From Fimenecus sp045655645 (GTDB lineage Bacteria > Bacillota > Clostridia > Oscillospirales > Acutalibacteraceae), in assembly GCA_045655645.1 (NCBI GenBank), contig JAZOPS010000050.1, positions 1 through 20,206 of the forward strand: a DNA stretch of 20,206 nt, given 5' to 3'. This document shows, piece by piece, positions 7,875 to 14,449 of this stretch; within the stretch, counting starts at the first letter, position 1; each line of letters starts with the position of its first letter. The position numbers and the translations under genes are program-made. The notes beneath the pieces were generated by a model. That model saw nothing but the letters and a program-made list of their open reading frames with translations, made no database searches and had not been told where the DNA came from.

Positions 7875-8660
7875 TCACCTTATTGTTATTGGTTCGATTT
7901 CAACTGTTTTTCCGCTATCACGGTCAACTGTAAATACACAACCTTGCATAAAAGCAGGTGTATCAGCAGTTTCAAACATTGTTGTAAATCCTTTTCTGAA
8001 TTTTTCTATTATAATTTCTTTTTTTACACCAAGCACGGATTCTTCAGGACCCGTCATACCCAAATCAGTAATATAGCCTGTTCCTTTTGTCATAATCTGA
8101 GCATCAGATGTCTGAATGTGAGTATGTGTTCCGAAAACTGCGCTGACTTTTCCGTCAAGAAAATATCCTAATGCTTTTTTCTCAGCAGTTGCTTCGGCAT
8201 GAAAATCAACAAATATAATATTTGTTTCTTCTTTTAATTCTTTAATTATATTTTTGGCGGTTTCAAAAGGGTCGGCATGACCTTCAAGGTAAACTCTGCC
8301 AAGAAGATTGATAACACCCACTCGGTAAGCACCTTTATCAATGATTCCGTAACCCTTACCCCAAACGCCATCGCCATAATTGGCAGGACGAATTACATTA
8401 TCAGTCCTATCGAGATATTCAAATATTTCTCGGCGTTTAAGAGAATGATTTCCACCTGTTATAAAATCGCCACCACTTGTAAAAATATGACCACAGGAAT
8501 TAGGTAACATTCCGTTACCAACTGCTGAGTTTTCACCGTTTACAATGCAGATGTCGATATTGTTTTCTGTTTTAAATTGTGCAAGTTTTTTGCGTAAGAA
8601 TTCGCAACCGCTATTTCCTACTACATCACCAACACAAAGTACTTTAATTTTGCGTGACAT
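7875..8660 (-). CDS. ymdB: YmdB-family metallophosphoesterase (2',3'-cyclic nucleotide phosphodiesterase type)
   Basis: A 261-residue metallophosphoesterase of the TIGR00282/YmdB family. In Bacillus subtilis YmdB hydrolyses cyclic nucleotides and affects biofilm versus motility fate; its gene follows rny there too. Likely metal ligands are Asp12 (GDVVG), Glu43-Asn44 (NGENS), Asn71-His72 (GGNHS), His154 (DFHAEAT), His179 and His181 (GTHTH). ITDLGMTGP is also family-typical. The GNH motif is followed by SLKR rather than the usual TWD, a local deviation next to but not in the metal site. ATG 8660 is preferred over the in-frame GTG at 8669, because the latter adds three residues to a sharply conserved N-terminus. 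The ribosome-binding site is weak (GGTG). It sits 90 bases after the rny stop. Confidence 0.95.
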   Translation of the reverse strand: MSRKIKVLCVGDVVGNSGCEFLRKKLAQFKTENNIDICIVNGENSAVGNGMLPNSCGHIFTSGGDFITGGNHSLKRREIFEYLDRTDNVIRPANYGDGVWGKGYGIIDKGAYRVGVINLLGRVYLEGHADPFETAKNIIKELKEETNIIFVDFHAEATAEKKALGYFLDGKVSAVFGTHTHIQTSDAQIMTKGTGYITDLGMTGPEESVLGVKKEIIIEKFRKGFTTMFETADTPAFMQGCVFTVDRDSGKTVEIEPITIR

Positions 8661-8691
8661 TATGCACACCGTTTCTATATATGGATTATTT

Positions 8692-8720
8692 TGCCCCGAA
8701 GCCTTGTTGACATCGGGGCA
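8692..8720. other. GC-rich hairpin between rny and ymdB
   Basis: TGCCCCGA (8692-8699) and TCGGGGCA (8713-8720) form a perfect 8-bp stem around a 13-base loop. On the minus strand, the direction of the operon, it is followed by AAATAATCC and not a T-run, so it does not look like a working terminator. It may be a processing, stability or partial attenuation element between the two cistrons. The T-rich stretch lies on the plus-strand side, where no gene ends. Confidence 0.6.
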
Positions 8721-8750
8721 TTGTTAATTTTTTATTACTAACTCAAAGTG

Positions 8751-10301
8751 TTATTTAGCGAAATCAATAGCTCTGTTTTCGCGAACTATATTAACTTTGA
8801 TTTGACCTGGATATTCAAGCTCGTCTTCAATCTTCTTTGCGATTTCGCGAGCAACAATAACCATCTTTTCGTCTGAAACTGTTTCTGGGTTAACCATAAT
8901 ACGAATTTCACGACCTGCCTGAATAGCGAATGATTTTTCAACACCTTCAAATGATGTTGCGATTTCTTCAAGTTTTTCAAGACGCTTGATGTAATTCTGA
9001 ACATTTTCGCGTCTTGCGCCAGGTCTTGCCGCAGAAATAGCATCGGCTGCCTGAACAAGCACTGCAACAATTGTTTTAGCTTCGATTTCACCATGGTGAG
9101 CAGCGATAGCGTGAACAATTTTGTCATTTTCTTTATATTTCTTTGCAGCTTCAACGCCGAGTTCGATATGTGTTCCTTCGAATTCACGGTCAAGAGCCTT
9201 ACCGATATCGTGAAGAAGACCTGCACGCTTTGCAGCCTTAACATCTACGCCCAATTCCTGAGCCATAAGACCTGCGATATAAGAAACTTCAAGAGAATGG
9301 TTGAGTACATTCTGACCAAAACTTGTTCTGTATTTAAGTTTACCGAGAAGTTTAACAAGCTCAGGGTGAACACCGTTAACGCCTGCATCAACAACTGCTC
9401 TTTCACCTGTTTGCTTAATTGTCTGTTCAACATCGCGTTTTGATTTTTCAAACATTTCTTCAACGCGAGCAGGGTGAATTCTGCCGTCTTGGATAAGTCT
9501 TTCAAGTGTAAGTCTAGCCACTTCACGACGAACAGGGTCAAAGCTTGAAACTGTGATAGCTTCAGGTGTATCGTCAATAATCAAATCAACACCTGTGATT
9601 GTTTCAAGAGTTCTAATATTTCGACCTTCACGACCGATAATTCTACCTTTCATTTCGTCATTTGGAAGTGCAACAACTGAAACTGTTGCTTCTGCAGCAT
9701 GGTCTGCTGCGCAACGCTGAATTGCACCTGAAATGATTTCACGAGCAAGGTTATCACTTTCGTCACGAGTTTTCTGCTCAAATTCCATAATTTTGAGAGC
9801 TTTTTCGTGAGTGAGTTGCTCTTCAAGTTCTTGCAAGAGAAGCACTTTTGCCTGTTCTTTTGAGTAACCACTAATTTTTTCAAGCATTTCAAGTTGACTG
9901 CGTTTAAGAGTTTCAACTTCTTCCATCTTTGCATCAGCAGCTTTAACTTTTTCAGCTAAAAGTTCTTCTTTCTTTTCAAGATTTTCAGTTTTCTTGTCAA
10001 GATTTTCTTCTTTTTGATTAATTCTGTTTTCTTGTCGCTGTACCTCTGCGCGTCTTTCACGAAGTTCTTTATCAACTTCATTTCTTAACTTGTGTATTTC
10101 GTCTTTTGCTTCAAGAATAGCTTCTTTTTTCTTGCTTTCAGCAGTCTGCACTGCCTGATTAACAATTCTTAATGCTTCTTCATTAGCTGAACCAATTTCA
10201 GCTTCGGCAACTTTTTTGCGGTGCAAACCACCAACAACAAAGCCACCAATTCCAAATACAACAGCAGAGACAACGGCAAGAATAATGGTGATTGGTTCCA
10301 T
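8751..10301 (-). CDS. rny: Ribonuclease Y
   Basis: Membrane-anchored endoribonuclease that starts mRNA decay in many Firmicutes. The 516-residue protein has the full architecture: one N-terminal transmembrane helix (about 3-25), a long charged coiled coil (about 30-190), a KH RNA-binding domain with GRIIGREGRN (219-228), and an HD domain. The HD domain has His335, the His-Asp pair in LLHDIGKALDRE (364-365) and AHHGE (401-405). It ends with the conserved C-terminal segment containing EYPGQIKVNIVRE. AGGAGGG lies nine bases before ATG 10301. A near-consensus promoter and a leader of about 100 bases precede it. It heads an operon with ymdB, as in Bacillus. Nothing is truncated or missing. Confidence 0.99.
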   Translation of the reverse strand: MEPITIILAVVSAVVFGIGGFVVGGLHRKKVAEAEIGSANEEALRIVNQAVQTAESKKKEAILEAKDEIHKLRNEVDKELRERRAEVQRQENRINQKEENLDKKTENLEKKEELLAEKVKAADAKMEEVETLKRSQLEMLEKISGYSKEQAKVLLLQELEEQLTHEKALKIMEFEQKTRDESDNLAREIISGAIQRCAADHAAEATVSVVALPNDEMKGRIIGREGRNIRTLETITGVDLIIDDTPEAITVSSFDPVRREVARLTLERLIQDGRIHPARVEEMFEKSKRDVEQTIKQTGERAVVDAGVNGVHPELVKLLGKLKYRTSFGQNVLNHSLEVSYIAGLMAQELGVDVKAAKRAGLLHDIGKALDREFEGTHIELGVEAAKKYKENDKIVHAIAAHHGEIEAKTIVAVLVQAADAISAARPGARRENVQNYIKRLEKLEEIATSFEGVEKSFAIQAGREIRIMVNPETVSDEKMVIVAREIAKKIEDELEYPGQIKVNIVRENRAIDFAK

Positions 10302-10381
10302 TATGTCGTTCCCTCCTATTAAATATTTAATTTCACAAAATATATCAAAAATATGTAATGAAATTAAGATGAATGACAGAC

Positions 10382-10397
10382 GGGATACTATTACCCC
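10382..10397 (-). promoter_or_regulatory. rny: Small hairpin near the 5' end of the rny leader
   Basis: On the minus strand GGGGTA-ATAG-TATCCC forms a 6-bp stem with one G-U pair and a four-base loop. It would begin about eight bases after the predicted transcription start. A direct repeat ATAGTAT flanks and enters it. A 5'-proximal stem could stabilise the transcript; this is inference. Confidence 0.35.
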
Positions 10398-10411
10398 ATA
10401 CTATCTTTTAT

Positions 10412-10440
10412 ATTTTACACAAAAATAAACATTGTGTCAA
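10412..10440 (-). promoter_or_regulatory. rny: Promoter of the rny operon
   Basis: Reading the minus strand, TTGACA (10435-10440) and TAAAAT (10412-10417) are separated by exactly 17 bases. The predicted start is near 10405, giving a leader of about 100 bases. It lies between the terminator of the preceding gene and the rny ribosome-binding site, so it should drive rny, ymdB, the lipoprotein, recG and the hydrolase. Confidence 0.85.
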
Positions 10441-10464
10441 GATGATATATGGATATAAACGCAA

Positions 10465-10490
10465 AAAAGCAGACCCGAAAGTCTGCTTTT
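10465..10490 (-). terminator. Intrinsic terminator of the cohesin/dockerin gene
   Basis: AAAAGCAGAC (10465-10474) pairs with GTCTGCTTTT (10481-10490) around a six-base loop. On the minus strand the stem runs into a T6 tract. It begins about 20 bases after the stop at 10512 and separates this gene from the rny promoter. Confidence 0.92.
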
Positions 10491-10511
10491 AAATATTATT
10501 TTATTGTTAGA

Positions 10512-11690
10512 TTAATAAATCCATTCGTATGAATTATTTACAGCGTTCTGACCAATGTTATACTGGTAGTCAACACCTTCGTATGTACCTTCATAATATT
10601 CCATAACGAATGCGTCATTTGCTGATGGCATTCCGTCACCGTCAATATCGCAAGCTACATACTGTGCATATGTGTTGATACCTTCATATGTACCTTCATA
10701 ATACTCTGCAATGAAAGCATCGTTAGCTGAAATCATAGCGTCACCATCAACATCACCGAAGTATATGAATACGTATGTTTCGAGAACTGTACCTTCTGAA
10801 TCAACGATTTCAATTAATGCATCTGTTGATTCTTGACCTGCTTCGTTTGCAATGATTTCGATTTGTGTTTCATCACCTGTTGATGCCATAAGTGCATCTC
10901 CAAGTGAACCAAGAATTTCCATTGCTTCGTTCTGGTCGAGAGTATCGATACCATAGATGATACCTGTGTATTCACCATTATTTGTATTTGTTTTGTCAAG
11001 AATTACATAATCTGAATATTCAAACTCTTCTGACGTTTTTACTTCAAGTGTTGGTAAATTATTAAGCTTACCAATTTTTACACTTACTATTCCCGTTGTT
11101 AAATCAATCTTTTCAATATTTTCTGGAATTGAATTGATTGTTGGACCATTTGTTGTTGCGCCAAAATAAAGCATACCTTTAATATTTTCGCTGGTTTTTG
11201 CCGATTCTTGTATTACTTTTACGGCAGCATTTCCTGAAACATCTGTCTTTGCTGTAATTTTAAAAGTAAGAACAACTTCGTTTTCTATTGACTCTGCTAC
11301 TTCTTTATTTGCACCACCAATGTATGTTACAAGAACAAAGCCGAACTTATCAGAATCAATTTCAGTATTTTCATAAACCTTTTCTGTATCAACGCTCTGA
11401 CTTTCAGTTGTTGTGTTTGCAACAGCATATCCTGTGAGTGTTGCTGTTGCTTCACTCACATCAACCAATGTTTTGTCATAAAAAACAGGGATTGACATTG
11501 TAGCAACAGAGAAATTTGTTGTCACCTTAACTGAAATTGTTGCAGATTCACCTGCAAGAAGTTCAGTTTTGTCAGATTCTAAATAAATATCAACTGCTTT
11601 TGCATTTGCAACTGATGTCACAATTATCGTTGTTATCAAAAGCGCAAACACCAAAACAAAAGATATTATTTTTGATTTTTGGTTTTTCAT
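10512..11690 (-). CDS. Secreted cohesin-like and dockerin-type two-module protein
   Basis: A 392-residue exported protein. Residues 1-30 form a signal peptide (basic start, hydrophobic core, ANA before the mature KAVD). Residues 32-180 resemble a cohesin-type beta-sandwich: an opening strand with LLAGESATISVKV, then SIPVFYDKTLVDV, a FGFVLVTYIGG strand and EVVLTFKITAKTDVSG, the usual cohesin strand order. Residues 200-310 are a second, unrecognised region. Residues 313-372 hold two calcium-loop repeats of dockerin type (DVDGDAMISAND at 313-324; DIDGDGMPSAND at 348-359), each followed by an almost identical EYYEGTYEG. There is no sortase motif or SLH domain. Proteins joining cohesin and dockerin are adaptor scaffoldins in cellulosome or amylosome systems, but no enzyme partner is seen here and the cohesin call is by pattern only. 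It has its own promoter and terminator. The ribosome site AAAGGTG lies eight bases before the ATG. Confidence 0.8.
   Translation of the reverse strand: MKNQKSKIISFVLVFALLITTIIVTSVANAKAVDIYLESDKTELLAGESATISVKVTTNFSVATMSIPVFYDKTLVDVSEATATLTGYAVANTTTESQSVDTEKVYENTEIDSDKFGFVLVTYIGGANKEVAESIENEVVLTFKITAKTDVSGNAAVKVIQESAKTSENIKGMLYFGATTNGPTINSIPENIEKIDLTTGIVSVKIGKLNNLPTLEVKTSEEFEYSDYVILDKTNTNNGEYTGIIYGIDTLDQNEAMEILGSLGDALMASTGDETQIEIIANEAGQESTDALIEIVDSEGTVLETYVFIYFGDVDGDAMISANDAFIAEYYEGTYEGINTYAQYVACDIDGDGMPSANDAFVMEYYEGTYEGVDYQYNIGQNAVNNSYEWIY
10575..10754 (-). repeat. Duplicated dockerin-type calcium-loop coding repeat
   Basis: Two 75-base units (10680-10754 encoding residues 313-337, and 10575-10649 encoding residues 348-372) are offset by 105 bases. 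They are close to identical over the part encoding EYYEGTYEG. Each encodes a D-x-D-x-D-x6-D loop plus the following helix. The repeat is an internal protein duplication, not a mobile or regulatory repeat. Confidence 0.88.
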
Positions 11691-11698
11691 ACATTATC

Positions 11699-11712
11699 AC
11701 CTTTTCAAAGGT
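11699..11712 (-). promoter_or_regulatory. Hairpin overlapping the ribosome-binding site of the cohesin/dockerin gene
   Basis: ACCTTTGAAAAGGT on the minus strand can fold into a 5-bp stem with a four-base loop. Its 3' arm is the Shine-Dalgarno sequence (AAGGT). With a predicted leader of only about 25 bases, most of the leader is this hairpin. It is short and may be weak, so a regulatory effect is uncertain. Confidence 0.35.
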
Positions 11713-11721
11713 CTTTTTTTT

Positions 11722-11750
11722 ATTCTATCATTTATTTTTTTTAAAGTCAA
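11722..11750 (-). promoter_or_regulatory. Promoter of the cohesin/dockerin gene
   Basis: On the minus strand TTGACT (11745-11750) and TAGAAT (11722-11727) are separated by 17 bases, mostly A. Predicted start is near 11715, 25 bases before the ATG. The -35 box begins 11 bases after the mrp stop, and no terminator for mrp is visible, so some read-through from mrp is possible. Confidence 0.75.
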
Positions 11751-11761
11751 TCTTTATTGCT

Positions 11762-12577
11762 TTATTCAGCAATCTTTTTGATTACATCAATAAATTGTTT
11801 TTCTTCGCTAAGCTCAATTGCGCCCTTATCAACAAGTGCAGCATTTTTAGGATTAATTGGAAGTTTTGCGAGAACAGGAATATTGAGTTCTTTTGCAACT
11901 TCGTCAATTTTGCTTTCACCATAAATACTGTGCTTTTTGCCACAATCAGGACATTCAAAATAGCTCATATTCTCAACAAGACCGAGAATTGGAATATTCA
12001 TCATCTTTGCCATATTAACTGCTTTTTTAACAATAAGAGTAACCAAATCCTGTGGTGTTGTAACGATTACAATTCCATCAACAGGGAGTGATTGGAAAAC
12101 TGTAAGTGGCACATCACCTGTTCCAGGAGGCATATCGACAAACATAAAGTCAACATCGCCCCAGATAACTTCTTGCCAGAATTGTTGAATTACCCCTGAA
12201 ATAACTGGACCACGCCACACAACTGGTTGATCTTCTTTTTCAAGAAGCAAGTTGACACTCATCACTCTTGTGCCCATTTTTGAAATCATTGGGAACATTC
12301 CATCTTCTGTACCTTCAGCATTGCCGTGAAGACCAAAAGCCTGTGGAATTGATGGGCCTGTAATATCCGCATCAAGAATTGCTGTTTGATAACCCATTGT
12401 CTGTGCTGTAACTGCAAGCATTGATGTTACAAGACTCTTACCAACGCCACCTTTACCACTTACAACACCGATTACTTTTTTTACACTGCTCATTGAGTTA
12501 AGTGGAGTGTGTAAATCTTTCTTTTTGCTATCGCAGTTTGATGAACAACTACTGCAATTTCCACTACAACCGCTCAT
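11762..12577 (-). CDS. mrp: Mrp/NBP35-family iron-sulfur carrier ATPase
   Basis: A 271-residue P-loop ATPase of the Mrp/ApbC/NBP35 group, which binds and delivers Fe-S clusters to target proteins in the cytosol. The deviant Walker A GKGGVGKS lies at residues 41-48. DADITGPSIPQAFG (69-82), DMPPGTGD (148-155) and TTPQDLVT (173-180) are family motifs. The cluster-binding pair CPDC (209-212) is present. The N-terminus adds four cysteines (Cys4, 8, 11, 15), an extension often seen in Clostridia versions and possibly a second cluster site. It lacks the N-terminal DUF59/MIP18 domain of proteobacterial Mrp. It lies 44 bases after the mnmE stop and is the last gene of the gyrB-to-mrp run. Assignment is firm; client proteins are unknown. 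Confidence 0.95.
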   Translation of the reverse strand: MSGCSGNCSSCSSNCDSKKKDLHTPLNSMSSVKKVIGVVSGKGGVGKSLVTSMLAVTAQTMGYQTAILDADITGPSIPQAFGLHGNAEGTEDGMFPMISKMGTRVMSVNLLLEKEDQPVVWRGPVISGVIQQFWQEVIWGDVDFMFVDMPPGTGDVPLTVFQSLPVDGIVIVTTPQDLVTLIVKKAVNMAKMMNIPILGLVENMSYFECPDCGKKHSIYGESKIDEVAKELNIPVLAKLPINPKNAALVDKGAIELSEEKQFIDVIKKIAE

Positions 12578-12621
12578 TTTATATAACCTCTTTTCAAGAT
12601 AGATAATAATTAACTAATCGT

Positions 12622-13983
12622 TTATTTGCCTACACAAAATTGTGCAAATATTTCATTAACAACCAATTCAGTTGCTTTTTCACCTGTTAAAACCATTAGA
12701 TTTTCGATGGCTGAATCAAGGCAAACAGTAACCGCATCCATTGTTAGACCAAGATTCAATGCATTTTCTGCATCATAAAGTGCTTCAAGTGCTTTTTTAC
12801 AACATTCGCATTGGCGCTCGTTAACAACTGCAACTGCAGATGTATCGAAATCTGCTGTTCCCAAAAGCTCTTCAACCGCTTTTGCAAGGTCAACTTTACC
12901 TGTACCTTTTTTAGCTGAGATAAAAACTGTCTGTAAGAAATTCTTTTCAATTTCACCGTTTAGATGATTTTCGTCTAAGTCAGTTTTATTGATAATTCCA
13001 ATTGCTTTTTTACCTTTACAAAGGTCTATTAATCGTCTGTCAGAATCGTTCAATGGACGACTTGCATCAAAAACCGCGAGAACTAACTCAGCGTTTTCAA
13101 GTCTTTTAACTGCTCTGTCAACGCCGATACTCTCAACAAGGTCATCCGTTTCACGAACACCTGCTGTATCTGCAAGTCGAAGAGTAATTCCACCCACATT
13201 TACAGTATCTTCAACAATGTCTCTTGTTGTACCTGCAATTTCGGTAACAATTGATTTTTCTGTGCCTGAAAGTAAATTCATAAGTGTTGATTTGCCAACA
13301 TTCGGGCAACCCACAATGGCAGTATCAACACCCTCCATTATAATTTGCCCTGTCGAAAAGTCTTTTATAAGTTTTTCAAGACTTGTTATACTTATTTCAA
13401 TATGCTCTTTAAGGTTATTATCTGACAAATCTTCAATTTCTTCATAAGGATAATCAACCCAAGCCGAAAGAAGAGCCAAATCATAAACCAATTTATCAGT
13501 AATGCCTTTGATTTCTTTGAAAAGTTTTCCTTCCAACACGCCAAGAGCAATTTTTTCTGCTTGCTCACCCTGTGCTGAAATCACATTCATAACGGATTCG
13601 GCACTTGTTAAGTCCATTTTACCATTTAAAAATGCTCTTTTTGTGAATTCCCCTGCTTCTGCAGGCACTGCACCTGCTTGAAAAGCAGATTTAAGCACTT
13701 TGTCTGTTACAAAAAGTCCGCCATGGCAAGAAATTTCAACAACATCTTCGCCTGTATAACTTTTTGGTGCTCTGAAAAGAAGAGCAACAACTGTATCAAT
13801 GTCACTTTTTTCGTTGTGGGCTTTACCATAAAGAGCGGAATAACCATCTATCTCACAAAGTTTTTTGCCACCAAATGAAGAAAAAATTTTATCACCAATT
13901 TTAATAGCATCTTCGCCAGAGATTCTAACAACACCGATACCGCCCGGTGCTCTGCCAGTTGAGATTGCTGCTATTGTGCTCAT
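12622..13983 (-). CDS. mnmE: tRNA modification GTPase MnmE (TrmE)
   Basis: With MnmG, MnmE installs the carboxymethylaminomethyl group at position 5 of wobble uridine 34 in several tRNAs. The 453-residue protein has the N-terminal tetrahydrofolate-binding domain (1-118), a helical domain, and an inserted G domain with GCPNVGKS (225-232), GTTRDIVEDT (251-260), DTAG (272-275) and NKTD (332-335). It ends in the catalytic C-terminal motif FCVGK (449-453, Cys450). Length is normal. An odd cysteine cluster (QCECC, 391-395) begins the last helical segment. Its ATG overlaps the tadA stop as ATGA, with AGGTGA upstream, so the two are translationally coupled. Its partner gene mnmG is not in view. Confidence 0.98.
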   Translation of the reverse strand: MSTIAAISTGRAPGGIGVVRISGEDAIKIGDKIFSSFGGKKLCEIDGYSALYGKAHNEKSDIDTVVALLFRAPKSYTGEDVVEISCHGGLFVTDKVLKSAFQAGAVPAEAGEFTKRAFLNGKMDLTSAESVMNVISAQGEQAEKIALGVLEGKLFKEIKGITDKLVYDLALLSAWVDYPYEEIEDLSDNNLKEHIEISITSLEKLIKDFSTGQIIMEGVDTAIVGCPNVGKSTLMNLLSGTEKSIVTEIAGTTRDIVEDTVNVGGITLRLADTAGVRETDDLVESIGVDRAVKRLENAELVLAVFDASRPLNDSDRRLIDLCKGKKAIGIINKTDLDENHLNGEIEKNFLQTVFISAKKGTGKVDLAKAVEELLGTADFDTSAVAVVNERQCECCKKALEALYDAENALNLGLTMDAVTVCLDSAIENLMVLTGEKATELVVNEIFAQFCVGK

Positions 13984-14447
13984 TTTTCTTCACCTGCTTT
14001 GCTCTTACGTAAATCTTTAAAAAACTTTGTAAGTATTTCGGAACATTCTGTTTCTAAAATTCCACCCTCATACTGTGGTTTGTGAGTAAAATTCATATCA
14101 AAAAGCTGTGCTGCCGAAACAACAGCACCATTTTTCATATCTTTTGCACCGAAATACACATTTTTTATTCTTGAATTTATTATTGCGCCTGCACACATTG
14201 GGCATGGCTCCAATGTAACATACATATCACAATGCCACAAACGCCAACCACCAAGTTTTGCACAAGCCTCATTTATTGCTTCTATTTCGGCGTGATGCAA
14301 AGCGTTTTTAACAGTTTCACGCTTATTTCTGCCTTCGCCGACTATTTCGCCATTACAAACAACGATTGCACCAACGGGCACTTCACCTTCATCCGCTGAA
14401 AGTTTTGCCAAATTCAGCGCATAGTTCATATAATATTCTTTATTCAT
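13980..14447 (-). CDS. tadA: tRNA-specific adenosine-34 deaminase TadA
   Basis: A 155-residue zinc-dependent deaminase that converts A34 to inosine in tRNA-Arg(ACG). Zinc and catalytic residues are visible: His52-Ala-Glu54 in HHAEIEAI, and Cys82 and Cys85 in EPCPMCAGAI. The N-terminal EVPVGAIVV strand and the FGAKDMKNGA segment also match the family. Length is typical. The ATG comes two bases after the stop of the upstream protease gene and has no good ribosome site of its own, so it is probably translated by coupling. Paired with mnmE, it makes a small wobble-position modification cassette. A guanine deaminase (same fold) is less likely because the sequence follows TadA throughout. Confidence 0.96.
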   Translation of the reverse strand: MNKEYYMNYALNLAKLSADEGEVPVGAIVVCNGEIVGEGRNKRETVKNALHHAEIEAINEACAKLGGWRLWHCDMYVTLEPCPMCAGAIINSRIKNVYFGAKDMKNGAVVSAAQLFDMNFTHKPQYEGGILETECSEILTKFFKDLRKSKAGEEK

Positions 14448-14449
14448 AC

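Noticed and set aside
7695..8171. A 158-codon open frame on the plus strand across the lipoprotein/ymdB junction
   Set aside because: It is antisense to two well-supported genes, is rich in Phe, Cys and Ser from reversed codons, has no recognisable motif and no convincing ribosome site. It is one of many shadow frames in this AT-rich DNA.
8692..8720. Hairpin read as the terminator of rny
   Set aside because: The minus-strand 3' side lacks a T-run and the rny-ymdB order is a classic operon. It is kept only as a structural element.
10575..10754. The 105-base-offset direct repeat as a CRISPR-like or mobile repeat
   Set aside because: It is in frame and exactly matches the duplicated dockerin calcium loop, so protein duplication explains it.
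11537..12091. A 184-codon plus-strand frame opposite mrp and the start of the cohesin/dockerin gene
   Set aside because: It crosses two real genes and their promoter in antisense, and its product is low-complexity Asn/Phe-rich sequence with no family pattern.
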